From contig NW_027096014.1 of assembly GCF_040115645.1 (NCBI RefSeq), positions 62,001-126,000 on the forward strand: a stretch of 64,000 bases of DNA, read 5' to 3'. The DNA is from Euwallacea fornicatus (taxonomy: Eukaryota > Arthropoda > Insecta > Coleoptera > Curculionidae). How positions within the stretch are numbered: position 1 is the first letter of the stretch; each line of letters opens with the position of its first letter. A program made the translations under genes and the position numbers. Under the pieces are notes generated by a model. That model saw nothing but the letters and a program-made list of their open reading frames with translations, did no database searches and was not told the DNA's origin. Shown one piece after another: positions 10,053-24,370 of this stretch.

Positions 10053-12129
10053 TCTTGTTGACTTTCCAATAAAAATAGTACTTTATGTGCTCAAACACAC
10101 TTTTGTGACTTTTCAAACTTTGAAGCTCGATAACTTCGGCAAATGTGGACCAAATTTGTTAAACAAAGTGTTAAATTAATCAGCTCGACGAGATTTTGAA
10201 GATGTCACAACACATCATGATTGTATCTTGTTGACTTTCCAATAAAAATAGTACTTTATGTGCTCAAACACACTTTTGTGACTTTTCAAACTTTGAAGCT
10301 CGATAACTTCGGGAAATGTGGACAAAATTTCTTAAAGAAAGTTTCAAATTAATCAGCTCGACGAGATTTTGAAGATGTCACAACACATCATGATTGTATC
10401 TTGTTGACTTTCCAATAAAAATAGTACTTTATGTGCTCAATCAGACTTTTGTGACTTTTCAAACTTTGAAGCTCGATAACTTCGGCAAATGTGGACAAAA
10501 TTTCTTAAAGAAAGTTTCAAATTAATCAGCTCGACGAGATTTTGAAGATGTCACAACACATCATGATTGTATCTTGTTGACTTTCCAATAAAAATAGTAC
10601 TTTATGTGCTCAAACACACTTTTGTGACTTTTCAAACTTTGAAGCTCGATAACTTCGGCAAATGTGGACCAAATTTGTTAAACAAAGTGTTAAATTAATC
10701 AGCTCGACGAGATTTTGAAGATGTCACAACACATCATGATTGCATCTTGTTGACTTTCCAAGAAAAATAGTACTTTATGTGCTCAAACACACTTTTGTGA
10801 CTTTTCAAATTTTGAAGCTCGATAACTTCGGGAAATGTGGACCAAATTTCTTAAAGAAAGTTTCAAATTAATCAGCTCGACGAGATTTTGAAGATGTCAC
10901 AACACATCATGATTGTATCTTGTTGACTTTCCAAGAAAAATAGTACTTTATGTGCTCCAACACACTTTTGTGACTTTTCAAACTTTGAAGCTCGATAACT
11001 TCGGGAAATGTGGACCAAATTTTTTAAAAAAAGTTTCAAATTAATCAGCTCGACGAGATTTTGAAGATGTCACTACACATCATGATTGCGTCTTGTTGAA
11101 TTTCCAAGAAAAATAGTACTTTATGTGCTCACACGCACAACTTTTGTTACTTTTCAAACTTTGAAGCTCGATAACTTCGGCAAATGTGGACCAAATTTCT
11201 TAAAGAAAGTTTCAAATTAATCAGCTCGACGAGATTTTGAAGATGTCACAACACATCACGATTGCATCTTGTTGACTTTCCAATAAAAATAGTACTTTAT
11301 GTGCTCAAACACACAACTTTTGTGACTTTTCAAACTTTGAAGCTCGATAAGTTCGGCAAATGTGGACAAAATTTCTTAAAGAAAGTTTCAAATTAATCAG
11401 CGCGGCGAGATTTTGAAGATGTCACAACACATCATGATTGCATCTTGTTGAATTTCCAAGAAAAATGGTACTTTATGTGCTCACACACACAACTTTTGTG
11501 ACTTTTCAAACTTTGAAGCTCGATAACTTCGGCAAATGTGGACCAAATTTGTTACACAAAGTTTCAAATTAATCAGCTCGACGAGATTTTGAAGATGTCA
11601 CAACACATCATGATTGCATCTTGTTGAATTTCCAAGAAAAATAGTACTTTATGTGCTCAAACACACTTTTGTGACTTTTCAAACTTTGAAGCTCGATAAC
11701 TTCGGGAAATGTGGACCAAATTTTTTAAAGAAAGTTTCAAATTAATCAGCTCGACGAGATTTTGAAGATGTCACAACAAATCATGATTGCATCTTGTTGA
11801 CTTTCCAAGAAAAATAGTACTTTATGTGCTCAAACACACTTTTGTGACTTTTCAAACTTTGAAGCTCGATAACTTCGGCAAATGTGGACCAAATTTGTTA
11901 CACAAAGATTCAAATTAATCAGCTCGACGAGATTTTGAAGATGTCACAACAAATCATGATTGCATCTTGTTGACTTTCCAAGAAAAATAGTACTTTATGT
12001 GCTCAAACACACTTTTGTGACTTTTCAAACTTTGAAGCTCGATAACTTCGGGAAATGTGGACCAAATTTTTTAAAGAAAGTTTCAAATTAATCAGCTCGA
12101 CGAGATTTTGAAGATGTCACAACACATCA
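9323..12129. repeat. Dispersed higher-order block, copy A
   Basis: This is a run of about 16 units sharing an ordered set of variants with 14,546-17,528 (offset 5,223 bp, then 5,399 bp after a one-unit gain) and with about 21,880-24,370. Shared markers include GTTACAC units at 9466/14689/22024, the rare TTTTTTAAAAAAAG unit at 11020/16243/22886, and the TTACACAAAGATTC unit near 11900. Compared with copies B and C, this copy has only one AGCGCGGCGAG unit (11399) where they have two in a row. The left part overlaps the end of the 4,716-bp duplication, so the blocks are nested. Confidence 0.8.
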
Positions 12130-13086
12130 TGATTGCATCTTGTTGACTTTCCAATAAAAATAGTACTTTATGTGCTCAAACACACAACTTTTGTGACTTT
12201 TCAAACTTTGAAGCTCGATAAGTTCGGGAAATGTGGACCAAATTTCTTAAAGAAAGTTTCAAATTAATCAGCTCGACGAGATTTTGAAGATGTCACAACA
12301 CATCACGATTGCATCTTGTTGACTTTCCAAGAAAAATAGTACTTTATGTGCTCAAACACAGAACTTTTGTGACTTTTCAAATTTTGAAGCTCGATAAGTT
12401 CGGCAAATGTGGAGCAAATTTCTTAAAGAAAGTTTCAAATTAATCAGCTCGACGAGATTTTGAAGATGTCACAACACATCATGATTGCATCTTGTTCACT
12501 TTCCAAGAAAAATAGTACTTTATGTGCTCAAACAGACTTTTGTGACTTTTCAAACTTTGAAGCTCGATAACTTCGGCAAATGTGGACAAAATTTCTTAAA
12601 GAAAGTTTCAAATTAATCAGCTCGACGAGATTTTGAAGATGTCACAACACATCATGATTGCATCTTGTTGACTTTCCAAGAAAAATAGTACTTTATGTGC
12701 TCAAACAGACTTTTGTGACTTTTCAAACTTTGAAGCTCGATAACTTCGGCAAATGTGGACAAAATTTCTTAAAGAAAGTTTCAAATTAATCAGCTCGACG
12801 AGATTTTGAAGATGTCACAACACATCATGATTGCATCTTGTTGACTTTCCAATAAAAATAGTACTTTATGTGCTCAAACACACAACTTTTGTGACTTTTC
12901 AAACTTTGAAGCTCGATAAGTTCGGCAAATGTGGAGCAAATTTCTTAAAGAAAGTTTCAAATTAATCAGCTCGACGAGATTTTGAAGATGTCACAACACA
13001 TCATGATTGCATCTTGTTGACTTTCCAAGAAAAATAGTACTTTATGTGCTCAAACACACATATTTTGTGACTTTTCAAACTTTGAA

Positions 13087-13438
13087 GCTCGATAACTTTG
13101 GCAAATGTGGACCAAATTTGTTAACCAAAGTGTCAAATTAATCAGCTCGACGAGATCTTTAAAATGACAAAACAATTCATAATTGCATCTTGTTGACTTT
13201 CCAATAAAAATAGTACTTTATGTGCGCAAACACACAACTTTTGTGACATTTCAAACTTTGTAGCACGATAACTTCGGCAAATGTGGACCAAATTTGTTAA
13301 ACAAAGTGTTAAATTAATCAGCTCGACGAGATTTTGAAGATGTCACAACACATCATGATTGCATCTTGTTGACTTTCCAAGAAAAATAGTACTTTATGTG
13401 CTCAAACACAGAACTTTTGTGACTTTTCAAATTTTGAA
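13087..13438 (+). repeat. Deviant monomer pair, copy 3 (hybrid unit)
   Basis: The first unit begins as the deviant type (ACTTTGGC, AGATCTTTAAAATG). It then switches to the common type (TTGACTTTCCAATAAAAATAGTAC) before returning to GTGCGC and the GCACGATAAC unit. The switch lies within about 60 bp around 13,185-13,225 and marks an exchange or conversion inside a monomer. Confidence 0.8.
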
Positions 13439-14545
13439 GCTCGATAAGTTCGGCAAATGTGGAGCAAATTTCTTAAAGAAAGTTTCAAATTAATCAGCTC
13501 GACGAGATTTTGAAGATGTCACTACACATCATGATTGCGTCTTGTTGAATTTCCAAGAAAAATAGTACTTTATGTGCTCACACGCACAACTTTTGTTACT
13601 TTTCAAACTTTGAAGCTCGATAACTTCGGCAAATGTGGACCAAATTACTTAAAGAAAGTTTCAAATTAATCAGCTCGACGAGATTTTGAAGATGTCACTA
13701 CACATCATGATTGCGTCTTGTTGAATTTCCAAGAAAAATAGTACTTTATGTGCTCACACGCACAACTTTTGTTACTTTTCAAACTTTGAAGCTCGATAAC
13801 TTCGGCAAATGTGGACCAAATTACTTAAAGAAAGTTTCAAATTAATCAGCTCGACGAGATTTTGAAGATGTCACAACACATCATGATTGCATCTTGTTGA
13901 CTTTCCAATAAAAATAGTACTTTATGTGCTCAAACACACTTTTGTGACTTTTCAAACTTTGAAGCTCGATAACTTCGGGAAATGTGGACCAAATTTGTTA
14001 CACAAAGTTTCAAATTAATCAGCTCGACGAGATTTTGAAGATGTCACAACACATCATGATTGCATCTTGTTGACTTTCCAATAAAAATAGTACTTTATGT
14101 GCTCAAACACACTTTTGTGACTTTTCAAACTTTGAAGCTCGATAAGTTCGGCAAATGTGGACAAAATTTCTTAAAGAAAGTTTCAAATTAATCAGCTCGA
14201 CGAGATTTTGAAGATGTCACAACAAATCATGATTGCATCTTGTTGACTTTCCAAGAAAAATAGTACTTTATGTGCTCAAACACACTTTTGTGACTTTTCA
14301 AACTTTGAAGCTCGATAACTTCGGGAAATGTGGACCAAATTTGTTACACAAAGTTTCAAATTAATCAGCTCGACGAGATTTTGAAGATGTCACAACACAT
14401 CATGATTGCATCTTGTTGAATTTCCAAGAAAAATGGTACTTTATGTGCTCAAACACACTTTTGTGACTTTTCAAACTTTGAAGCTCGATAAGTTCGGCAA
14501 ATGTGGACAAAATTTCTTAAAGAAAGTTTCAAATTAATCAGCGCG

Positions 14546-17528
14546 GCGAGATTTTGAAGATGTCACAACACATCATGATTGCATCTTGTTGACTTTCCAA
14601 TAAAAATAGTACTTTATGTGCTCAAACACACTTTTGTGACTTTTCAAACTTTGAAGCTCGATAACTTCGGGAAATGTGGACCAAATTTGTTACACAAAGT
14701 TTCAAATTAATCAGCTCGACGAGATTTTGAAGATGTCACAACACATCATGATTGCATCTTGTTGACTTTCCAATAAAAATAGTACTTTATGTGCTCAAAC
14801 ACACTTTTGTGACTTTTCAAACTTTGAAGCTCGATAACTTCGGGAAATGTGGACAAAATTTCTTAAAGAAAGTTTCAAATTAATCAGCTCGACGAGATTT
14901 TGAAGATGTCACAACACATCATGATTGTATCTTGTTGACTTTCCAATAAAAATAGTACTTTATGTGCTCAAACACACTTTTGTGACTTTTCAAACTTTGA
15001 AGCTCGATAACTTCGGCAAATGTGGACCAAATTTGTTAAACAAAGTGTTAAATTAATCAGCTCGACGAGATTTTGAAGATGTCACAACACATCATGATTG
15101 CATCTTGTTGACTTTCCAAGAAAAATAGTACTTTATGTGCTCAAACACACTTTTGTGACTTTTCAAACTTTGAAGCTCGATAACTTCGGCAAATGTGGAC
15201 CAAATTTGTTAAACAAAGTGTTAAATTAATCAGCTCGACGAGATTTTGAAGATGTCACAACACATCATGATTGCATCTTGTTGACTTTCCAATAAAAATA
15301 GTACTTTATGTGCTCAAACACACTTTTGTGACTTTTCAAACTTTGAAGCTCGATAACTTCGGCAAATGTGGACCAAATTTGTTAAACAAAGTGTTAAATT
15401 AATCAGCTCGACGAGATTTTGAAGATGTCACAACACATCATGATTGTATCTTGTTGACTTTCCAATAAAAATAGTACTTTATGTGCTCAAACACACTTTT
15501 GTGACTTTTCAAACTTTGAAGCTCGATAACTTCGGGAAATGTGGACAAAATTTCTTAAAGAAAGTTTCAAATTAATCAGCTCGACGAGATTTTGAAGATG
15601 TCACAACACATCATGATTGTATCTTGTTGACTTTCCAATAAAAATAGTACTTTATGTGCTCAATCAGACTTTTGTGACTTTTCAAACTTTGAAGCCCGAT
15701 AACTTCGGCAAATGTGGACAAAATTTCTTAAAGAAAGTTTCAAATTAATCAGCTCGACGAGATTTTGAAGATGTCACAACACATCATGATTGTATCTTGT
15801 TGACTTTCCAATAAAAATAGTACTTTATGTGCTCAAACACACTTTTGTGACTTTTCAAACTTTGAAGCTCGATAACTTCGGCAAATGTGGACCAAATTTG
15901 TTAAACAAAGTGTTAAATTAATCAGCTCGACGAGATTTTGAAGATGTCACAACACATCATGATTGCATCTTGTTGACTTTCCAAGAAAAATAGTACTTTA
16001 TGTGCTCAAACACACTTTTGTGACTTTTCAAATTTTGAAGCTCGATAACTTCGGGAAATGTGGACCAAATTTCTTAAAGAAAGTTTCAAATTAATCAGCT
16101 CGACGAGATTTTGAAGATGTCACAACACATCATGATTGTATCTTGTTGACTTTCCAAGAAAAATAGTACTTTATGTGCTCAAACACACTTTTGTGACTTT
16201 TCAAACTTTGAAGCTCGATAACTTCGGGAAATGTGGACCAAATTTTTTAAAAAAAGTTTCAAATTAATCAGCTCGACGAGATTTTGAAGATGTCACTACA
16301 CATCATGATTGCGTCTTGTTGAATTTCCAAGAAAAATAGTACTTTATGTGCTCACACGCACAACTTTTGTTACTTTTCAAACTTTGAAGCTCGATAACTT
16401 CGGCAAATGTGGACCAAATTTCTTAAAGAAAGTTTCAAATTAATCAGCTCGACGAGATTTTGAAGATGTCACAACACATCACGATTGCATCTTGTTGACT
16501 TTCCAATAAAAATAGTACTTTATGTGCTCAAACACACAACTTTTGTGACTTTTCAAACTTTGAAGCTCGATAAGTTCGGCAAATGTGGACAAAATTTCTT
16601 AAAGAAAGTTTCAAATTAATCAGCGCGGCGAGATTTTGAAGATGTCACAACACATCATGATTGCATCTTGTTGAATTTCCAAGAAAAATGGTACTTTATG
16701 TGCTCACACACACAACTTTTGTGACTTTTCAAACTTTGAAGCTCGATAAGTTCGGCAAATGTGGACAAAATTTCTTAAAGAAAGTTTCAAATTAATCAGC
16801 GCGGCGAGATTTTGAAGATGTCACAACACATCATGATTGCATCTTGTTGAATTTCCAAGAAAAATGGTACTTTATGTGCTCACACACACAACTTTTGTGA
16901 CTTTTCAAACTTTGAAGCTCGATAACTTCGGCAAATGTGGACCAAATTTGTTACACAAAGTTTCAAATTAATCAGCTCGACGAGATTTTGAAGATGTCAC
17001 AACACATCATGATTGCATCTTGTTGAATTTCCAAGAAAAATAGTACTTTATGTGCTCAAACACACTTTTGTGACTTTTCAAACTTTGAAGCTCGATAACT
17101 TCGGGAAATGTGGACCAAATTTTTTAAAGAAAGTTTCAAATTAATCAGCTCGACGAGATTTTGAAGATGTCACAACAAATCATGATTGCATCTTGTTGAC
17201 TTTCCAAGAAAAATAGTACTTTATGTGCTCAAACACACTTTTGTGACTTTTCAAACTTTGAAGCTCGATAACTTCGGCAAATGTGGACCAAATTTGTTAC
17301 ACAAAGATTCAAATTAATCAGCTCGACGAGATTTTGAAGATGTCACAACAAATCATGATTGCATCTTGTTGACTTTCCAAGAAAAATAGTACTTTATGTG
17401 CTCAAACACACTTTTGTGACTTTTCAAACTTTGAAGCTCGATAACTTCGGGAAATGTGGACCAAATTTTTTAAAGAAAGTTTCAAATTAATCAGCTCGAC
17501 GAGATTTTGAAGATGTCACAACACATCA
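14546..17528. repeat. Dispersed higher-order block, copy B (one monomer gained)
   Basis: This block is homologous to copy A at offset 5,223 bp up to about 16.6 kb and at 5,399 bp beyond. The 176-bp shift is a tandem duplication of the unit holding AGCGCGGCGAG, seen at 16622 and again at 16798. It also has a private change, GAAGCCCGATAA near 15,690. The right limit is CATCACG here against CATCATG in copy A at 17529/12130. Confidence 0.8.
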
Positions 17529-19711
17529 CGATTGCATCTTGTTGACTTTCCAATAAAAATAGTACTTTATGTGCTCAAACACACTTTTGTGACTTTTCAA
17601 ACTTTGAAGCTCGATAACTTCGGGAAATGTGGACCAAATTTGTTACACAAAGTTTCAAATTAATCAGCTCGACGAGATTTTGAAGATGTCACAACACATC
17701 ATGATTGCATCTTGTTGACTTTCCAATAAAAATAGTACTTTATGTGCTCAAACACACTTTTGTGACTTTTCAAACTTTGAAGCTCGATAACTTCGGGAAA
17801 TGTGGACAAAATTTCTTAAAGAAAGTTTCAAATTAATCAGCTCGACGAGATTTTGAAGATGTCACAACACATCATGATTGCATCTTGTTGACTTTCCAAG
17901 AAAAATAGTACTTTATGTGCTCAAACACAAATCATTTATGACTTTTCAAATTTTGAAGCTCGATAAGTTCGGCAAATGTGGACAAAATTTCTTAAAGAAA
18001 GTGTCAAAGTAATCACCTCAACGAGATTTTGAAGATGTCACAACACATCATGATTGCGTCTTGTTGAATTTCCAAGAAAAATAGTACTTTATGTGCTCAC
18101 ACACACAACTTTTGTTACTTTTCAAACTTTGAAGCTCGATAACTTCGGCAAATGTGGACCAAATTTCTTAAAGAAAGTTTCAAATTAATCAGCTCGACGA
18201 GATTTTGAAGATGTCACAACACATGATGATTGCGTCTTGTTGAATTTCCAAGAAAAATAGTACTTTATGTGCTCACACGCACAACTTTTGTTACTTTTCA
18301 AACTTTGAAGCTCGATAACTTCGGCAAATGTGGACCAAATTACTTAAAGAAAGTTTCAAATTAATCAGCTCGACGAGATTTTGAAGATGTCACTACACAT
18401 CATGATTGCGTCTTGTTGAATTTCCAAGAAAAATAGTACTTTATGTGCTCACACGCACAACTTTTGTTACTTTTCAAACTTTGAAGCTCGATAACTTCGG
18501 CAAATGTGGACCAAATTTCTTAAAGAAAGTCTCAAATTAATCAGCTCGACGAGATTTTGAAGATGTCACAACACATCATGATTGCATCTTGTTGACTTTC
18601 CAATAAAAATAGTACTTTATGTGCTCAAACACACTTTTGTGACTTTTCAAACTTTGAAGCTCGATAACTTCGGGAAATGTGGACCAAATTTGTTACACAA
18701 AGTTTCAAATTAATCAGCTCGACGAGATTTTGAAGATGTCACAACACATCATGATTGCATCTTGTTGACTTTCCAATAAAAATAGTACTTTATGTGCTCA
18801 AACACACAACTTTTGTGACTTTTCAAACTTTGAAGCTCGATAAGTTCGGGAAATGTGGACCAAATTTCTTAAAGAAAGTTTCAAATTAATCAGCTCGACG
18901 AGATTTTGAAGATGTCACAACACATCACGATTGCATCTTGTTGAATTTCCAAGAAAAATAGTACTTTATGTGCTCAAACACAAATCATTTATGACTTTTC
19001 AAATTTTGAAGCTCGATAAGTTCGGCAAATGTGGACAAAATTTCTTAAAGAAAGTGTCAAAGTAATCACCTCAACGAGATTTTGAAGATGTCACAACACA
19101 TCATGATTGCGTCTTGTTGAATTTCCAAGAAAAATAGTACTTTATGTGCTCACACACACAACTTTTGTGACTTTTCAAACTTTGAAGCTCGATAAGTTCG
19201 GCAAATGTGGACAAAATTTCTTAAAGAAAGTTTCAAATTAATCAGCGCGGCGAGATTTTGAAGATGTCACAACACATCATGATTGCATCTTGTTGAATTT
19301 CCAAGAAAAATAGTACTTTATGTGCTCAAACACAAATCATTTATGACTTTTCAAATTTTGAAGCTCGATAAGTTCGGCAAATGTGGACAAAATTTCTTAA
19401 AGAAAGTGTCAAAGTAATCACCTCAACGAGATTTTGAAGATGTCACAACACATCATGATTGCGTCTTGTTGAATTTCCAAGAAAAATAGTACTTTATGTG
19501 CTCACACACACTTTTGTGACTTTTCAATCTTTGAAGCTCGATAACTTCGGGAAATGTGGACCAAATTTCTTAAAGAAAGTTTCAAATTAATCAGCTCGAC
19601 GAGATTTTGAAGATGTCACAACACATGATGATTACATCTTGTTGAACTTCCTAGAAAAATAGTACTTTATGTGCTCAAACACACATATTTTGTGACTTTT
19701 CAAACTTTGAA

Positions 19712-20063
19712 GCTCGATAACTTTGGCAAATGTGGACCAAATTTGTTAACCAAAGTGTCAAATTAATCAGCTCGACGAGATCTTTAAAATGACAAAACAA
19801 TTCATAATTGCATCTTGTTGAATTTCCAAGAAAAATAGCACTTTATGTGCGCAAACACACAACTTTTGTGACATTTCAAACTTTGTAGCACGATAACTTC
19901 GGCAAATGTGGACCAAATTTGTTAAACAAAGTGTTAAATTAATCAGCTCGACGAGATTTTGAAGATGTCACAACACATCATGATTGCATCTTGTTGACTT
20001 TCCAAGAAAAATAGTACTTTATGTGCTCAAACACAGAACTTTTGTGACTTTTCAAATTTTGAA
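19712..20063 (+). repeat. Deviant monomer pair, copy 4
   Basis: Same pair as at 3,139, with AGATCTTTAAAATG at 19778. The unit just before it has a private ACTTCCTAGAAAAA change near 19,645. Confidence 0.82.
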
Positions 20064-21113
20064 GCTCGATAAGTTCGGCAAATGTGGAGCAAATTTCTTA
20101 AAGAAAGTTTCAAATTAATCAGCTCGACGAGATTTTGAAGATGTCACAACACATCATGATTGTATCTTGTTGACTTTCCAAGAAAAATAGTACTTTATGT
20201 GCTCAAACACAGAACTTTTGTGACTTTTCAAATTTTGAAGCTCGATAAGTTCGGCAAATGTGGAGCAAATTTCTTAAAGAAAGTTTCAAATTAATCAGCT
20301 CGACGAGATTTTGAAGATGTCACAACACATCATGATTGCATCTTGTTGACTTTCCAAGAAAAATAGTACTTTATGTGCTCAAACAGACTTTTGTGACTTT
20401 TCAAACTTTGAAGCTCGATAACTTCGGCAAATGTGGACAAAATTTCTTAAAGAAAGTTTCAAATTAATCAGCTCGACGAGATTTTGAAGATGTCACAACA
20501 CATCATGATTGTATCTTGTTGACTTTCCAAGAAAAATAGTACTTTATGTGCTCAAACACAGAACTTTTGTGACTTTTCAAATTTTGAAGCTCGATAAGTT
20601 CGGCAAATGTGGAGCAAATTTCTTAAAGAAAGTTTCAAATTAATCAGCTCGACGAGATTTTGAAGATGTCACAACACATCATGATTGTATCTTGTTGACT
20701 TTCCAAGAAAAATAGTACTTTATGTGCTCAAACACAGAACTTTTGTGACTTTTCAAATTTTGAAGCTCGATAAGTTCGGCAAATGTGGAGCAAATTTCTT
20801 AAAGAAAGTTTCAAATTAATCAGCTCGACGAGATTTTGAAGATGTCACAACACATCATGATTGCGTCTTGTTGAATTTCCAAGAAAAATAGTACTTTATG
20901 TGCTCACACACACTTTTGTGACTTTTCAATCTTTGAAGCTCGATAACTTCGGGAAATGTGGACCAAATTTCTTAAAGAAAGTTTCAAATTAATCAGCTCG
21001 ACGAGATTTTGAAGATGTCACAACACATGATGATTACATCTTGTTGAACTTCCAAGAAAAATAGTACTTTATGTGCTCAAACACACATATTTTGTGACTT
21101 TTCAAACTTTGAA

Positions 21114-21465
21114 GCTCGATAACTTTGGCAAATGTGGACCAAATTTGTTAACCAAAGTGTCAAATTAATCAGCTCGACGAGATCTTTAAAATGACAAAAC
21201 AATTCATAATTGCATCTTGTTGAATTTCCAAGAAAAATAGCACTTTATGTGCGCAAACACACAACTTTTGTGACATTTCAAACTTTGTAGCACGATAACT
21301 TCGGCAAATGTGGACCAAATTTGTTAAACAAAGTGTTAAATTAATCAGCTCGACGAGATTTTGAAGATGTCACAACACATCATGATTGCATCTTGTTGAC
21401 TTTCCAAGAAAAATAGTACTTTATGTGCTCAAACACAGAACTTTTGTGACTTTTCAAATTTTGAA
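21114..21465 (+). repeat. Deviant monomer pair, copy 5
   Basis: Same pair, 1,402 bp (eight units) to the right of copy 4, so an eight-unit segment was duplicated here. Confidence 0.82.
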
Positions 21466-21879
21466 GCTCGATAAGTTCGGCAAATGTGGAGCAAATTTCT
21501 TAAAGAAAGTTTCAAATTAATCAGCTCGACGAGATTTTGAAGATGTCACTACACATCATGATTGCGTCTTGTTGAATTTCCAAGAAAAATAGTACTTTAT
21601 GTGCTCACACGCACAACTTTTGTTACTTTTCAAACTTTGAAGCTCGATAACTTCGGCAAATGTGGACCAAATTACTTAAAGAAAGTTTCAAATTAATCAG
21701 CTCGACGAGATTTTGAAGATGTCACTACACATCATGATTGCGTCTTGTTGAATTTCCAAGAAAAATAGTACTTTATGTGCTCACACGCACAACTTTTGTT
21801 ACTTTTCAAACTTTGAAGCTCGATAACTTCGGCAAATGTGGACCAAATTACTTAAAGAAAGTTTCAAATTAATCAGCTC

Positions 21880-24370
21880 GACGAGATTTTGAAGATGTCA
21901 CAACACATCATGATTGCATCTTGTTGACTTTCCAATAAAAATAGTACTTTATGTGCTCAAACACACTTTTGTGACTTTTCAAACTTTGAAGCTCGATAAC
22001 TTCGGGAAATGTGGACCAAATTTGTTACACAAAGTTTCAAATTAATCAGCTCGACGAGATTTTGAAGATGTCACAACACATCATGATTGCATCTTGTTGA
22101 CTTTCCAATAAAAATAGTACTTTATGTGCTCAAACACACTTTTGTGACTTTTCAAACTTTGAAGCTCGATAACTTCGGGAAATGTGGACAAAATTTCTTA
22201 AAGAAAGTTTCAAATTAATCAGCTCGACGAGATTTTGAAGATGTCACAACACATCATGATTGCATCTTGTTGACTTTCCAAGAAAAATAGTACTTTATGT
22301 GCTCAATCAGACTTTTGTGACTTTTCAAACTTTGAAGCTCGATAACTTCGGCAAATGTGGACAAAATTTCTTAAAGAAAGTTTCAAATTAATCAGCTCGA
22401 CGAGATTTTGAAGATGTCACAACACATCATGATTGTATCTTGTTGACTTTCCAATAAAAATAGTACTTTATGTGCTCAAACACACTTTTGTGACTTTTCA
22501 AACTTTGAAGCTCGATAACTTCGGCAAATGTGGACCAAATTTGTTAAACAAAGTGTTAAATTAATCAGCTCGACGAGATTTTGAAGATGTCACAACACAT
22601 CATGATTGCATCTTGTTGACTTTCCAAGAAAAATAGTACTTTATGTGCTCAAACACACTTTTGTGACTTTTCAAATTTTGAAGCTCGATAACTTCGGGAA
22701 ATGTGGACCAAATTTCTTAAAGAAAGTTTCAAATTAATCAGCTCGACGAGATTTTGAAGATGTCACAACACATCATGATTGTATCTTGTTGACTTTCCAA
22801 GAAAAATAGTACTTTATGTGCTCAAACACACTTTTGTGACTTTTCAAACTTTGAAGCTCGATAACTTCGGGAAATGTGGACCAAATTTTTTAAAAAAAGT
22901 TTCAAATTAATCAGCTCGACGAGATTTTGAAGATGTCACAACACATCACGATTGCATCTTGTTGACTTTCCAATAAAAATAGTACTTTATGTGCTCAAAC
23001 ACACAACTTTTGTGACTTTTCAAACTTTGAAGCTCGATAACTTCGGCAAATGTGGACCAAATTTCTTAAAGAAAGTTTCAAATTAATCAGCTCGACGAGA
23101 TTTTGAAGATGTCACAACACATCACGATTGCATCTTGTTGACTTTCCAATAAAAATAGTACTTTATGTGCTCAAACACACAACTTTTGTGACTTTTCAAA
23201 CTTTGAAGCTCGATAAGTTCGGCAAATGTGGACAAAATTTCTTAAAGAAAGTTTCAAATTAATCAGCGCGGCGAGATTTTGAAGATGTCACAACACATCA
23301 TGATTGCATCTTGTTGAATTTCCAAGAAAAATGGTACTTTATGTGCTCACACACACAACTTTTGTGACTTTTCAAACTTTGAAGCTCGATAAGTTCGGCA
23401 AATGTGGACAAAATTTCTTAAAGAAAGTTTCAAATTAATCAGCGCGGCGAGATTTTGAAGATGTCACAACACATCATGATTGCATCTTGTTGAATTTCCA
23501 AGAAAAATGGTACTTTATGTGCTCACACACACAACTTTTGTGACTTTTCAAACTTTGAAGCTCGATAACTTCGGCAAATGTGGACCAAATTTGTTACACA
23601 AAGTTTCAAATTAATCAGCTCGACGAGATTTTGAAGATGTCACAACACATCATGATTGCATCTTGTTGAATTTCCAAGAAAAATAGTACTTTATGTGCTC
23701 AAACACACTTTTGTGACTTTTCAAACTTTGAAGCTCGATAACTTCGGGAAATGTGGACCAAATTTTTTAAAGAAAGTTTCAAATTAATCAGCTCGACGAG
23801 ATTTTGAAGATGTCACAACAAATCATGATTGCATCTTGTTGACTTTCCAAGAAAAATAGTACTTTATGTGCTCAAACACACTTTTGTGACTTTTCAAACT
23901 TTGAAGCTCGATAACTTCGGCAAATGTGTACCAAATTTGTTACATAAAGATTCAAATTAATCAGCTCGACGAGATTTTGAAGATGTCACAACAAATCATG
24001 ATTGCATCTTGTTGACTTTCCAAGAAAAATAGTACTTTATGTGCTCAAACACACTTTTGTGACTTTTCAAACTTTGAAGCTCGATAACTTCGGGAAATGT
24101 GGACCAAATTTTTTAAAGAAAGTTTCAAATTAATCAGCTCGACGAGATTTTGAAGATGTCACAACACATCATGATTGCATCTTGTTGACTTTCCAATAAA
24201 AATAGTACTTTATGTGCTCAAACACACAACTTTTGTGACTTTTCAAACTTTGAAGCTCGATAAGTTCGGGAAATGTGGACCAAATTTCTTAAAGAAAGTT
24301 TCAAATTAATCAGCTCGACGAGATTTTGAAGATGTCACAACACATCACGATTGCATCTTGTTGACTTTCC
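21880..24370. repeat. Dispersed higher-order block, copy C (four monomers lost)
   Basis: This is a third copy of the 9.3-12.1 kb block. Its offset from copy A is 12,558 bp at the GTTACAC unit and 11,866 bp at the TTTTTTAAAAAAAG unit. The 692-bp difference is exactly four 173-bp units missing here. It shares the doubled AGCGCGGCGAG unit with copy B (23265 and 23441), so B and C share an intermediate. A private unit near 23,928-23,950 has GTGTACC and TTACATAAAG. Homology to copy A continues left of this interval and extends right to about 24,370. Confidence 0.75.
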
